Shown piece by piece: positions 6,022 through 14,519 of a stretch of 36,375 nt of DNA (position 1 is its first letter; each line of letters starts with the position of its first letter). Origin of the DNA: Pseudomonadota bacterium (GTDB lineage: Bacteria; Pseudomonadota; Gammaproteobacteria; UBA5335); assembly GCA_034189865.1 (NCBI GenBank), contig JAXHTV010000026.1, positions 1 through 36,375 of the forward strand, given 5' to 3'. The translations under genes were made by a program, and so were the position numbers. The notes beneath the pieces were generated by a model. It was not told the DNA's origin. It was given only the letters and a program-made list of their open reading frames with translations, and searched no databases.

Positions 6022-7959
6022 TCACCCACCAATAGACTTCACCTTGATTCCCGCTCGATCAATCCTCATTCGCTTAATCTTCGATGCCAGGGTTGTCGGA
6101 CGCATTTGCAACAGGGCGGCGGCACCGTCTTTGCCAAATACTTTGCCACCAGTCTGTTTCAACGCAGATACGATATTTTCCCGTTCTTCTTTCTGCAGTT
6201 CCTGCCGGGTTTTGACATCCGCCGGTTCGATGACACGTTCTTCCATGATCGTTTCGTTAACATCGAATGCATGACGCGGCAATTGGAATACCATGCGGCC
6301 GTTGCGCGAGAGGATCACCGCGCTTTCAATCACATTCTGTAGTTCCCGAATATTGCCCGGCCAGTGATACTGGTTGAGGCGTTCCATGTCCGCTCGACTC
6401 AAACGCACTGAAGGTTTGTTGAGTTTCTGTCGCGACAACTGTAGAAAATGATTCGCCAGCAAGGGGATGTCTTCACGGCGTTCGCGCAGGGCGACGGATT
6501 CAATGGGGAACACGTTGAGGCGAAAATACAGGTCCTGCCGAAAGCTCTGGTTTCTAACTTCATCGAGCAGATTTCGATTGGTCGCGGCGATGATGCGTAC
6601 ATCCACTTTGCGGGTCTGGTTGTCGCCGACGCGTTCGAACTGGCCCTCCTGCAAAACACGGAGCAATTTGCCCTGAAGTTCGAGTGGGATCTCGCCCACT
6701 TCGTCTAGGAACAGGGTGCCGCCATCGGCGAGGTCAAAGCGGCCGGTGCGATCGCTCACGGCCCCGGTGAAGGCGCCTTTGATGTGACCGAAGAACTCGC
6801 TTTCGAAAAGTTCACGGGGAATCGCCGCGCAGTTGACGCGAATCAGCGGGCGTTCATGACGCTCGCTGCTTTCGTGAATGGCGCGGGCGATAAGTTCCTT
6901 GCCGGTGCCCGATTCGCCGGTGATCAATACATTGGCATCCGTCGGCGCCACCAGTTCGATCTGGTTGATGATATGTTGGATCGCCTTGCTCTTGCCGACG
7001 ATTTCCTTGTAATTGTGCTCGGCACGGATTTCTTCCAGCAGGTAGGCGTTTTCCATTTCCAGGCGACGCTTAAGTTCTTCCACTTCGTGCAGCGCTGCAT
7101 GCAGTTTCTTTTCCGCCTGCTTGCGTTCGCTAACATCGCGGAACACCACGACTGCGCCAACCAGTCGACCACGATCGCGAATCGGCGTACTGGTGTACTC
7201 CACTTCGATAGGCACGCCGTTCTTTCGCCAGAACACTTCGTCGTCTACCCGGTGGATGGCGCCGTCGTGAAACGCCGCGTAGATGAGACACTCGTGCGAG
7301 TGATAATCGGAACCGTCGCGGTGATGATAATGAATCATGCCGTGCGCATCTTTGCCCACCAGTTCATCCGCGGACCAGCCCAGCATGCGTTCTGCCGCCG
7401 GGTTGACGAACGTGGTCTTGCCGTCTGCGTTCACGCCATAGATGCCTTCGCCTACGGCGCTGAGCAGCAACTGGTTTTCCCGTTCGATGTCCTGAAAAAT
7501 GCGTTCGATGCGTTTCCATTCGACGATACCCCGGCGCACGTATTCGCTGGCGGCGGCGGCTTCCTGCAACTGCTGGATGTTTTGTTTGTCACGCAATTGC
7601 ATGATGATCAGCGCTGTACCGTGGTGCTGGTGCCGTGCGGCGCTGACTTCCACGCCCACTGTGCGTCCATCGCGATGACCGCATAGCAGTTCATTGGTCC
7701 AGCCATGCCCCCGGGCCAATACCGATTCGGTAAAGGTGATCAGCGCCGGTAGTACGAAATGAAATATCGACGTGACCTTGCTGGCGCACAATTCCGCGTG
7801 GCTGAAACCCAATAGCTCACTGGCGGCGGCATTGGCATCGACGATGCAATTTTCCAACGGATCGATCAGTACAAACGCCTCCCGTACGCTGGCCAATAAC
7901 GAATCCTGCAGTACGCCGGCGGTCGCGGACACCTGCTCGGAAGTCCCGGTTTGCAGCAT
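6022..7959 (-). CDS. Sigma-54-dependent activator, PAS-PAS-AAA+-Fis type, probable regulator of the cyanate operon
   Basis: This transcription activator works with sigma-54 RNA polymerase. Counting from ATG 7959 (645 residues), a first PAS domain spans about 15-120 and a second about 160-280. A coiled coil (KKLHAALHEVEELKRRLEMEN) follows. The AAA+ domain has Walker A GESGTGKE (348-355), the sigma-54 contact loop GAFTGA (395-400) and Walker B LFLDE (416-420). A Fis-type helix-turn-helix occupies the last 45 or so residues (TGGKVFGKDGAAALLQMRPTTL). PAS domains suggest sensing of a small ligand or redox state. ATG 7959 is preferred because AGAGGTGA lies just upstream; ATG 7989 would add ten residues. 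It is transcribed away from the cyanate genes, and the gap holds three palindromes and a -24/-12 promoter, so control of cynABDS is the natural inference. Confidence 0.9.
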   Translation of the reverse strand: MLQTGTSEQVSATAGVLQDSLLASVREAFVLIDPLENCIVDANAAASELLGFSHAELCASKVTSIFHFVLPALITFTESVLARGHGWTNELLCGHRDGRTVGVEVSAARHQHHGTALIIMQLRDKQNIQQLQEAAAASEYVRRGIVEWKRIERIFQDIERENQLLLSAVGEGIYGVNADGKTTFVNPAAERMLGWSADELVGKDAHGMIHYHHRDGSDYHSHECLIYAAFHDGAIHRVDDEVFWRKNGVPIEVEYTSTPIRDRGRLVGAVVVFRDVSERKQAEKKLHAALHEVEELKRRLEMENAYLLEEIRAEHNYKEIVGKSKAIQHIINQIELVAPTDANVLITGESGTGKELIARAIHESSERHERPLIRVNCAAIPRELFESEFFGHIKGAFTGAVSDRTGRFDLADGGTLFLDEVGEIPLELQGKLLRVLQEGQFERVGDNQTRKVDVRIIAATNRNLLDEVRNQSFRQDLYFRLNVFPIESVALRERREDIPLLANHFLQLSRQKLNKPSVRLSRADMERLNQYHWPGNIRELQNVIESAVILSRNGRMVFQLPRHAFDVNETIMEERVIEPADVKTRQELQKEERENIVSALKQTGGKVFGKDGAAALLQMRPTTLASKIKRMRIDRAGIKVKSIGG

Positions 7960-8023
7960 GCATTCACCTCTAGAACCAAAGTTCGACATTCACTTTGTGA
8001 TCATTTCGCAAGGCTCGTGCCAC

Positions 8024-8079
8024 ATTACGATAATTCGTAATTCTCATTACGAGTTATCGTAATCTACGAAATTGCGTAG
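8024..8079. promoter_or_regulatory. Three palindromic activator sites (TACG-N6-CGTA)
   Basis: Three copies of TACG-N6-CGTA occur at 8026-8039, 8048-8061 and 8065-8078. The first two sit in 18-base arms, ATTACGATAATTCGTAAT and ATTACGAGTTATCGTAAT, which are inverted copies of each other with one mismatch across a TCTC spacer. They lie about 75-130 bases upstream of the -24 element. This is the expected enhancer position for the Fis-type activator encoded next door. Confidence 0.75.
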
Positions 8080-8151
8080 CTGCATCCCGCCATCAAAATA
8101 ACTTCAAAACGTCCCATTAAAACAATAGTTTAACTCCGTTCCGGGCAAACT

Positions 8152-8168
8152 TGGTATAGGCCTTGCTA
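8152..8168 (+). promoter_or_regulatory. Sigma-54 (-24/-12) promoter of the cyanate operon
   Basis: The sequence TGGTATAGGCCTTGCTA matches the sigma-54 form TGG-N9-TGC, with the correct distance between the GG and GC pairs. Transcription would begin about 12 bases after the GC, near 8178, leaving a leader of about 145 bases before cynA. The divergent sigma-54 activator gene supports the call. Confidence 0.75.
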
Positions 8169-8322
8169 CGACGGGTTATAACGACGTATCGACAACCCGC
8201 CGCCTGGTGACAGGACTGGATACGAAGCGTTAACGGTCAGGTGCTGATGCCTCGGAATGGCGCAGTGGCACCCGTTGAGTGCGAAACACTTTTTTTCACG
8301 TCAATTCCACGAGGACCTGGTA

Positions 8323-9738
8323 ATGAGCAACAAGAGCCTAGACGATCCTTTTAACCCGGATAGCGACCTGCGCCATGGCGTCGGTTGCGGCTGTCAACAG
8401 TGTGCGTCGAATCAACCCACCTCGATGAAATCCGAAGCCGCTGCAGCGACCGAGTCTGAGGAACGCCACGGGGAAATGACGACGGACGACATCATGGATC
8501 GCGCCGTGGAAAGCGCGCTGGTGCGTGGCATCTTCGGCCACAATGAAGTATCGCGACGCAACTTCATGAAGCTGGTCGGCGGCGGTTTAGCGGCTTCCGT
8601 ACTGGGCAGTATCCTGCCGCTGAATGATGTTAAAGCGGCAGTGAAAGACAAGCTCGGCAAGCCGGAAAAATCCAAACTCAAGGTCGGCTTCGTGCCCATC
8701 ACCTGTGCGACACCGATCATCATGGCCCACCCCATGGGTTTCTACAGTAAGTACGGTCTGGATGTAGACGTCATCAAGACTGCCGGCTGGGCGGTGTCCC
8801 GCGACAAGTCCATCAACAAGGAATACGACGCGGCGCACATGCTGACACCGATGCCGTTGGCTATGTCCATGGGCGCCGGCTCCACCGCGATGCCGTTCAT
8901 CATGCCGGCGGTTGAGAATATCAACGGCCAGGCCATTACCCTGCACAACAAGCACAAGGACAAGCGCGATCCCAAGCAATGGAAAGGCTTCAAGTTCGGT
9001 GTGCCGTTCGAATATTCCATGCATAACTTTTTGTTGCGCTACTACGTGGCGGAGCACGGACTCGATCCCGACCAAGACATCCAGATCCGTGTCGTACCGC
9101 CACCGGAAATGGTCGCCAACCTGCGCGCCGGGAACCTCGACGGTTACCTGTCACCGGATCCGTTCAACCAGCGTGCAGTGTGGGAAAAGATCGGCTTTAT
9201 TCACATGCTCACCAAGGAAATTTGGGACGGGCATCCCTGCTGTGCCTTCGCCACCAGTGCCGAGTTCGCTCAGCAAATGCCGAATGCCTACGGGGCGCTT
9301 TTCAAGTCCATCGTCGATGCCACGCATTTTTCATCGAAGCAGGATAATCGCAAGGATATCGCCAAAGCGATTGCACCGAAGAACTACCTCAACCAACCGG
9401 TACCGGTACTGGAACAGGTGCTCACCGGCCGGTACGCGGACGGTCTCGGCAATGTGATGAACGTGCCCGATCGCATCGACTTCGATCCCTTCCCGTGGCA
9501 CTCCATGGCGGTGTGGATTCTCACGCAGATGAAACGCTGGGGATACATCAAGGGCGATGTCGACTACCAGGCGATTGCCGAGGAAGTCTACCTGGCGGCC
9601 GACTGCGGCAAGCTGATGAAAGAACTGGGTTACGAGCCGCCGAAAACCACCTATGAGAATTACACCATCATGGGCAAGGAGTTCGACTACACCCAGCCTG
9701 AACAGTATGCCAAGAGCTTTGCCATTACGAGGGCATAA
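8323..9738 (+). CDS. cynA: Tat-exported cyanate/nitrate-type ABC transporter substrate-binding protein
   Basis: This is the periplasmic binding protein of a CmpA/NrtA-family importer, here most likely for cyanate because cyanase closes the operon. ATG 8323 (471 residues) has GAGG upstream; an upstream ATG at 8257 lacks support. The N-terminus is unusual: about 75 residues with a cysteine cluster (GVGCGCQQCASN, 19-30) precede the Tat signal SRRNFMK (77-83) and its hydrophobic core. The binding domain follows, with the family-typical KVGFVPITCATPIIMA start, the GVPFEYSMHNFLLRYY stretch and SPDPFNQRAVW. The gene is followed two bases later by the permease gene. Tat export implies folding or cofactor loading before export. 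Nitrate, nitrite or bicarbonate are alternative ligands that sequence alone cannot exclude. Confidence 0.88.
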   Translation: MSNKSLDDPFNPDSDLRHGVGCGCQQCASNQPTSMKSEAAAATESEERHGEMTTDDIMDRAVESALVRGIFGHNEVSRRNFMKLVGGGLAASVLGSILPLNDVKAAVKDKLGKPEKSKLKVGFVPITCATPIIMAHPMGFYSKYGLDVDVIKTAGWAVSRDKSINKEYDAAHMLTPMPLAMSMGAGSTAMPFIMPAVENINGQAITLHNKHKDKRDPKQWKGFKFGVPFEYSMHNFLLRYYVAEHGLDPDQDIQIRVVPPPEMVANLRAGNLDGYLSPDPFNQRAVWEKIGFIHMLTKEIWDGHPCCAFATSAEFAQQMPNAYGALFKSIVDATHFSSKQDNRKDIAKAIAPKNYLNQPVPVLEQVLTGRYADGLGNVMNVPDRIDFDPFPWHSMAVWILTQMKRWGYIKGDVDYQAIAEEVYLAADCGKLMKELGYEPPKTTYENYTIMGKEFDYTQPEQYAKSFAITRA

Positions 9739-9740
9739 CT

Positions 9741-10568
9741 GTGCAGAACCTTCGCCTACGTGCGGCGATCCTGTCGCTGCTATTTCTCACCGTTTTTCTT
9801 GGTACCTGGGAGCTGGTCAACCAACCGCCGGAAACCAAGGAAGCGTTGACGGAATACGAGATGCTCATGGGGGGCAGCGCGCCGCACGCGCGCGTGCCCA
9901 ACCCGTCCGAAATCGGCGCACTGGCCATCGAGGAGCTCAGCGATCCGTTCTATGACAAGGGGCCAAACGACAAGGGTATCGGCCTGCAATTGCTGTATTC
10001 GTTGAAGCGCGTGATGTCCGGCTACGCGTTGGCGGCCCTGGTGGCGATTCCGGTGGGTTTTCTAATCGGCATGTCGCCGTTGATGCAAAAGGCGTTGGAC
10101 CCGTTTATTCAGATACTCAAACCCATTTCGCCACTGGCATGGATGCCGCTGGCTTTATTCATCCTCAAGGATTCGGAAGTGTCTTCCGTGTTCGTGATTT
10201 TTATCTGTTCCATCTGGCCCATGCTGATCAATACCGCCTTCGGTGTCAGCTCGGTGAAAAAAGATTACATCAATGTGGCACGCACCCATGAACTGAGTCG
10301 CTTGCGTACCGCCTTTCTGGTGATTCTGCCGGCGGCGGCGCCCACCATTCTCACCGGTATGCGTATTTCCATCGGCATCGCTTGGCTGGTGATCGTCGCC
10401 GCGGAAATGCTGGTGGGCGGCACCGGTGTTGGTTACTACGTGTGGAACGAGTGGAACAACCTGGACCTGACCAGTGTGGTGTTCTCCATCCTGATGATCG
10501 GCGTGGTGGGCATGATGCTCGACCTGATCCTCGCCCATGCCACCAAACTCGTGCAGTACGTGGAATAA
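9741..10568 (+). CDS. cynB: Cyanate/nitrate ABC transporter permease (NrtB/SsuC-type)
   Basis: This is the inner-membrane permease of the importer, 275 residues, with about six spans after an N-terminal anchor and a periplasmic stretch (30-80). The ABC permease coupling loop is readable near residues 170-200 (NVARTHELSRLRTAFLVILPAAAP), giving the EAA-like helix that docks on the ATPase. Further family features are PISPLAWMPLALF and GTGVGYYVWNEWNNLDL. The start is a GTG two bases after the cynA stop and the gene ends three bases before cynD, so translation is probably coupled. The name follows the cyanase-linked cynABD arrangement; by sequence alone it is simply the NitT/TauT permease family. 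Confidence 0.88.
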   Translation: MQNLRLRAAILSLLFLTVFLGTWELVNQPPETKEALTEYEMLMGGSAPHARVPNPSEIGALAIEELSDPFYDKGPNDKGIGLQLLYSLKRVMSGYALAALVAIPVGFLIGMSPLMQKALDPFIQILKPISPLAWMPLALFILKDSEVSSVFVIFICSIWPMLINTAFGVSSVKKDYINVARTHELSRLRTAFLVILPAAAPTILTGMRISIGIAWLVIVAAEMLVGGTGVGYYVWNEWNNLDLTSVVFSILMIGVVGMMLDLILAHATKLVQYVE

Positions 10569-10571
10569 CTT

Positions 10572-11519
10572 ATGAGCACATATTTTCTCAATGCACAGGG
10601 ACTCACCAAATCGTTTCCCGCACCGCGGGGCGCCGAGCCGTTGACGGTGTTCGACAACATCAACTTCGGCGTCGACAAGGGTGAATTCGTCTGCATCATC
10701 GGTCACTCCGGTTGCGGAAAATCCACCATTCTCAACATCCTCGCCGGTCTCGATCAGGCCAGTAGCGGTGTGGTGTTAATGGAAAACAAAGAAGTCGCCG
10801 GGCCCAGCCTGGACCGCGGCGTGGTGTTCCAGAACTACAGTCTGCTGCCGTGGATATCCACGCTGAAGAACATCACCTTCGCGGTGAAATCGCGCTTTCC
10901 GAAATTCAGCAAGCAGCAGGTGCTCGACCACAGCATGAAGTACATCGAAATGGTGGGGCTGAAAGGTGCCGAACAGCGCAAACCGTCCCAGTTGTCAGGT
11001 GGCATGCGCCAGCGTGTGAGCATCGCCCGTGCCTTCGCGATCGAACCGAAACTGTTGCTACTGGATGAGCCTTTCGGCGCACTGGACGCATTGACGCGCG
11101 GCATGATCCAGGATGAGCTGGTGAATATTTGCGGCCAGACGACGCAGACCGTGTTCATGATTACCCACGATGTGGACGAAGCCATCCTGCTGGCCGATCG
11201 CATCCTGCTGATGACCAATGGTCCGCATGCCCAGATTGCCGAGTCGGTACTGATCGACATCCCCAAGCCGCGCAATCGTACCGACATCATTCATCACAAG
11301 AACTATTACCCGATCCGCAATCATATCGTCGACTTTCTGGTGAAACGTTCGAAAGAGCTGTCACACCCGGAACAACGTGAAAAGCGGGTCACCCGGACCG
11401 ACAGCGGTTTGCGATATCCGCCGGAAGTGAATCCGGCCACCGGATCGGTACAGGAAGTTTCCCTTCCGCATGTGGACGAGCAGGCGGAAATTGAGACAAA
11501 CGTCGTCAACTTGCAGTAA
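10572..11519 (+). CDS. cynD: Cyanate/nitrate ABC transporter ATPase (NrtD-type)
   Basis: This is the ATP-hydrolysing subunit of the importer, 315 residues. Walker A is GHSGCGKST (44-52), the Q-loop lies in [11 protein letters not shown], the signature is LSGGMRQRV, Walker B is [12 protein letters not shown] and the switch histidine is in MITHDVDEA. The C-terminus is about 50 residues longer than a minimal SsuB/NrtD ATPase (from about 265), is charged and low in complexity, and has no recognised domain. The gene begins three bases after the permease stop and is followed 33 bases later by cynS, which has its own AGGAG ribosome site. Confidence 0.9.
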   Translation: MSTYFLNAQGLTKSFPAPRGAEPLTVFDNINFGVDKGEFVCIIGHSGCGKSTILNILAGLDQASSGVVLMENKEVAGPSLDRGVVFQNYSLLPWISTLKNITFAVKSRFPKFSKQQVLDHSMKYIEMVGLKGAEQRKPSQLSGGMRQRVSIARAFAIEPKLLLLDEPFGALDALTRGMIQDELVNICGQTTQTVFMITHDVDEAILLADRILLMTNGPHAQIAESVLIDIPKPRNRTDIIHHKNYYPIRNHIVDFLVKRSKELSHPEQREKRVTRTDSGLRYPPEVNPATGSVQEVSLPHVDEQAEIETNVVNLQ

Positions 11520-11552
11520 GCCTGACCAAGTTCAGCCATACAGGAGATCATT

Positions 11553-12050
11553 ATGAGCGCTACAGCCGAAACCCTGACCACCATGCCCAACAGCATGACC
11601 AGCTCTTTGATGAGCAAACAGGAAATGACCGAGGCAATCATTACAGCGAAAATCGAAAAAGGTCTAACTTGGCAGGCGATCGCGGATGTTCTGGATGTGG
11701 GCGTTGTCTGGGTAACCTCTGCCTGCTTCGGCAAGAACAGCATGCCAAAACCGCTGGCGGACAAACTATGCGCTACCCTTGGGCTGTCCGCCGAAGTAAA
11801 CACCGCACTGCAGGCGTTTCCCAACAAGGTCTGGGAAAAAGAAGTACCGCAGGACCCGGTTATTTATCGTCTCTACGAAGTTGTCGGTGTTTACGGCGAA
11901 ACCATCAAGGAAGTGATCCATGAAAAATTCGGTGACGGCATCATGAGCGCCATCGATTTTTCAATGCACATCGACAAAGAAGAAAACCCTGCCGGCGACC
12001 GTGTCGTGATCACCATGAACGGTAAATTCCTACCATACAAAACCTGGTAA
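11553..12050 (+). CDS. cynS: Cyanase (cyanate hydratase/lyase)
   Basis: Cyanase converts cyanate plus bicarbonate to ammonia and carbon dioxide through carbamate, acting as a cytoplasmic decamer. The 165-residue protein matches the family length. The N-terminal helical DNA-binding-like domain (about 20-85) is followed by the active-site domain. The catalytic trio corresponding to Arg96, Glu99 and Ser122 of the E. coli enzyme is present as Arg106 and Glu109 (IYRLYE) and Ser132 (MSAIDF). The ending GKFLPYKTW matches the family's typical C-terminus. CAGGAGATC supplies a good ribosome site before ATG 11553. As the last gene of the transporter operon it defines the locus as cyanate assimilation. 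Confidence 0.97.
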   Translation: MSATAETLTTMPNSMTSSLMSKQEMTEAIITAKIEKGLTWQAIADVLDVGVVWVTSACFGKNSMPKPLADKLCATLGLSAEVNTALQAFPNKVWEKEVPQDPVIYRLYEVVGVYGETIKEVIHEKFGDGIMSAIDFSMHIDKEENPAGDRVVITMNGKFLPYKTW

Positions 12051-12067
12051 ACAACGCTCACCGTCAA

Positions 12068-12100
12068 ACAAAGCCGGCGTATGACTGCCGGCTTTGTTTC
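12068..12100 (+). terminator. Rho-independent terminator after cynS
   Basis: A perfect 11-bp stem (ACAAAGCCGGC with GCCGGCTTTGT) closes on the loop GTATGACT and is followed by a short T-rich run. It lies 18 bases after the cynS stop and ends the cyanate operon. Confidence 0.9.
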
Positions 12101-12429
12101 TGATTTCCCTCCAAATTATGCCTGGTGACAAGCAGGAAGACAGCCGGCTGGCGGCTCAAAACTGTTCATTGATTGTCGTGCCAGAATCTTTCGCGCGTGT
12201 TCTCTGGCGCTACTGACCACTGGGGGTTGTGTGCGGTTCTCCCGGATGATCTGCTCCATCGGCTCTTGTCTGGCTCGCATCCCACGGATTTCGCCGGCCC
12301 CGTTGCGCTTCAGCAGCAACCCGCCCCGGTAGTGTGTATGCTTCCGGACGCGCCGCATCGTCGATGCGGATGACTTCGCTCCATCGCTACTTGTTATCCT
12401 TAAAGAATCATTCTCGGTAGGGAAATGAA
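12101..12429. other. Intergenic stretch without a supported gene
   Basis: The minus strand has an 80-codon open frame (12116-12358), basic and without recognisable motifs or a good ribosome site; I do not call it. The last 15 bases hold GGTAGGGA, the ribosome site of the next gene. Confidence 0.5.
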
Positions 12430-13011
12430 ATGATGATGCACAACGCGCGACGTGTTTTGGGTTTTGCGATGGCGTTCGCCGCTATCGCTTTCGGTCCGCT
12501 CGTGTACGCAGAACAACAGTTCGAGCCCGCGGTTTGGGTGGAGCGGGGCGAGAGCACGCTGGCTCCGTTCAAAAAGCGGCTCATGGGTGCGCTGATCAAG
12601 GGGCTGGAAGACGGGCCTGAAGCGGCGGTGGAAGTCTGTCAACTGGTGGCGCCGGAGATCGCAGCGGAGCTGAGTACGGCCGGTGTGGAACTCGGCCGCA
12701 CGAGTCATAAGCTCCGCAATCCACGCAACGCGCCGCAGGCATGGGTGCAGCCGTTGTTGGATGACTATGTGGCAACGCCCGGTAAAACCGAGCCGGAAGT
12801 TGTTCGATTGGATAGCGGTGCGGTCGGCTACGTTGAGCCGATCTTCGTCCAACCCATGTGCCTGGCTTGCCACGGCCGTGCGCTATCTCCTGGCGTGGCC
12901 GCCCGAATCGATGGGCATTATCCGCAAGATCAGGCCCGGGGTTTCGAAGTGGGTGACTTTCGTGGGTTGTTCTGGGTGGAGTTCACCGAACCGGCGGTGG
13001 AAAGGCCCTAG
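12430..13011 (+). CDS. Exported Tll0287-like (DUF3365) haem-binding protein
   Basis: This 193-residue protein has a signal peptide ending at VYA-EQQ and one c-type haem motif, CLACHG, at about 144-149. The rest of the Tll0287-like fold is present: CQLVAPEIAAELS, RTSHKLRNPRNAPQAW, and the closing GDFRGLFWVEF. Family members are periplasmic single-haem proteins, often the sensor part of larger regulators, and probably bind ligands or take part in redox sensing. Three ATG codons in a row (12430, 12433, 12436) could start it. It stands alone, downstream of the cyanate operon terminator. Confidence 0.85.
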   Translation: MMMHNARRVLGFAMAFAAIAFGPLVYAEQQFEPAVWVERGESTLAPFKKRLMGALIKGLEDGPEAAVEVCQLVAPEIAAELSTAGVELGRTSHKLRNPRNAPQAWVQPLLDDYVATPGKTEPEVVRLDSGAVGYVEPIFVQPMCLACHGRALSPGVAARIDGHYPQDQARGFEVGDFRGLFWVEFTEPAVERP

Positions 13012-13117
13012 CCCTCGCCGTATAGACACCGCGTAATGCGGGTTCATGCTTACCCGTTCCCTTGTTTCTCCTCGGCACGGGCACCCATCGCGGTAACGCT
13101 CGGACGGTTTCGGCGGC

Positions 13118-13945
13118 CTAAAACCAGCGTGTTGCCGTCTCCGGCGCGAGGGTGGGTGTGGGTTGCATCTCGGATAGATCCGCAACGCATTGCGTGCGAA
13201 GGCCGCTGGCTTTTAGCGTGCCGATCTCCAACCTTCCACTGCGGGTCGCGGTCAGCAAACGGCCATCGCTGGACCAGTCTGCCCATTGCACGTCGTCCAG
13301 GGGGAGTAGGTCGTCGTTAATCTCCAGCCAGTAGGCGACTCGCAGCCCGTCCACCGCTTGCTCAAGCCCGAACTCGCCGCCTGCAAAGCCCCGGCTTTCG
13401 ACGCATAGCCAGCCATCGTCTTTGGGGTTGGGTTTTCGCAGGCGGGCGTTTCGCCGCTCGTCCCAGAAATCTTTGTGGTGGCGCGATGGACAATCGGGGG
13501 TTTCTTCCCAACCCCGGCGGCGCTCGTTGGCGAACTGAACGACGGGAATGGGGAGGAGCGTGTAAGGGATGGGAAGCTTAATCATCTCCGCTGTGTCATC
13601 GGTGTGATCGGAAGAAAAGTAGTATCCCCGCGTCCACGTGCCACAGGTGCCGAAGGCGTGCAGGGCGCTAAGCCAGGGAAGCTTGGAGACAGCGACGTAA
13701 CTCTCGCCATGTACCCAACGGGCGCTGGGTTGGTAGGCGAAATAGCTCAGCCACCGACCGTCCGGTGAAAGGTCGGATCGGCGGGGGAAAATCCGGCCCT
13801 TGAGCCAGGCCCCGGCCTGGTATCCCTTGGCCAGATCCCAACGGCCCACATGACACCAATCGCTGGGTCCGCGACGAAACACCGCAACGATCGGTGCTTC
13901 GATAGCCGGTAGGCAATAGATGCGCGGTGGAACGGGGGCTTTCAT
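13118..13945 (-). CDS. Conserved protein of unknown function with WD-like repeats
   Basis: I recall this 275-residue type as a widespread unnamed bacterial protein. It starts with CLPAIEAPIVAVFRRGPS, then WCHVGRWDLAKG, then GAWLKGRIFPRRSDLSPDGRWLSYFA, and has a late repeat with DDVQWADWSSDGRLLTATRSGRLEIG. The two S(P/S)DGR(W/L)L blocks resemble beta-propeller blades, so a propeller-like or TolB-like fold is likely. There is no signal peptide. ATG 13945 is chosen because the open frame upstream of it (to 14236) is not protein-like and overlaps the divergent thioredoxin gene. The function is unknown. Confidence 0.7.
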   Translation of the reverse strand: MKAPVPPRIYCLPAIEAPIVAVFRRGPSDWCHVGRWDLAKGYQAGAWLKGRIFPRRSDLSPDGRWLSYFAYQPSARWVHGESYVAVSKLPWLSALHAFGTCGTWTRGYYFSSDHTDDTAEMIKLPIPYTLLPIPVVQFANERRRGWEETPDCPSRHHKDFWDERRNARLRKPNPKDDGWLCVESRGFAGGEFGLEQAVDGLRVAYWLEINDDLLPLDDVQWADWSSDGRLLTATRSGRLEIGTLKASGLRTQCVADLSEMQPTPTLAPETATRWF

Positions 13946-14117
13946 GGTTTTTCTTTTTCCCAAACGGCTCGGTTGGTGCGGGCGGTTCATCGCAACGCAA
14001 TGGAATATCGCGCAATCGGTCTCCTCTATTGAGCGGCCCGAGAAACCTCTGCTTGACGAGTGATTTCCTCCGGCCGCTCGGTACTGACAAGTACACCGAC
14101 GGCCGGAGGGCAAACTC

Positions 14118-14519
14118 ATGAAACAACTTACGATCCTACTGCTGCTCATTTTCGGGCTGGGTGGGCCAGCTTTCGCGCTGGAGAAAATCCCATTCAGCCA
14201 TGAACGATTCGCCGAGCTGCAAGCCCAGGGCGCCATTGTGCTCGTCGATGTCTATGCCGATTGGTGTTCCACCTGCGCCAAACAGCAAAGTGCGTTGGAT
14301 GCTTGGCGAAAAGCGAATCCCGACAAGACCCTGCATGTCTTGGAGATCGATTTCGACCAGGACAAAGCGTTGGTTCGTCATTTCCGGGCGCCTCGTCAGT
14401 CGACATTGCTGCTTTACCGGGGTGAGGAGCAGTTCTGGTACAGCGTTGCCGAAAGCCGACCCGAGGTGATCGCTACGGAGTTAGACAAAGCCTTCAACTT
14501 CGAGGCAAAAAAACGGTGA
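14118..14519 (+). CDS. Exported thioredoxin-fold protein
   Basis: This 133-residue protein has a signal peptide ending near PAFA-LEK and a thioredoxin domain. The active site is WCSTC (YADWCSTCAKQQ), and the cis-proline loop is replaced by RAPRQSTLLLYR. It resembles the C-terminal thioredoxin domain of DsbD and would pass electrons to periplasmic disulphides or act on cytochrome or metal-site maturation. ATG 14118 has GGAGG eight bases upstream. Its stop overlaps the start of the CcdA-like gene (GTGA), so the two are translationally coupled. With the partner carrying a stop mutation, the electron supply may be lost. Confidence 0.88.
   Translation: MKQLTILLLLIFGLGGPAFALEKIPFSHERFAELQAQGAIVLVDVYADWCSTCAKQQSALDAWRKANPDKTLHVLEIDFDQDKALVRHFRAPRQSTLLLYRGEEQFWYSVAESRPEVIATELDKAFNFEAKKR

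Noticed and set aside
6784-7686. Long plus-strand open frame of 300 codons
   Set aside because: Lies wholly opposite the sigma-54 regulator, whose motifs are unmistakable; it is an antisense shadow.
12116-12358. Minus-strand open frame of 80 codons after the cyanate operon
   Set aside because: Basic composition, no recognised motif, no good ribosome site and no link to neighbours.
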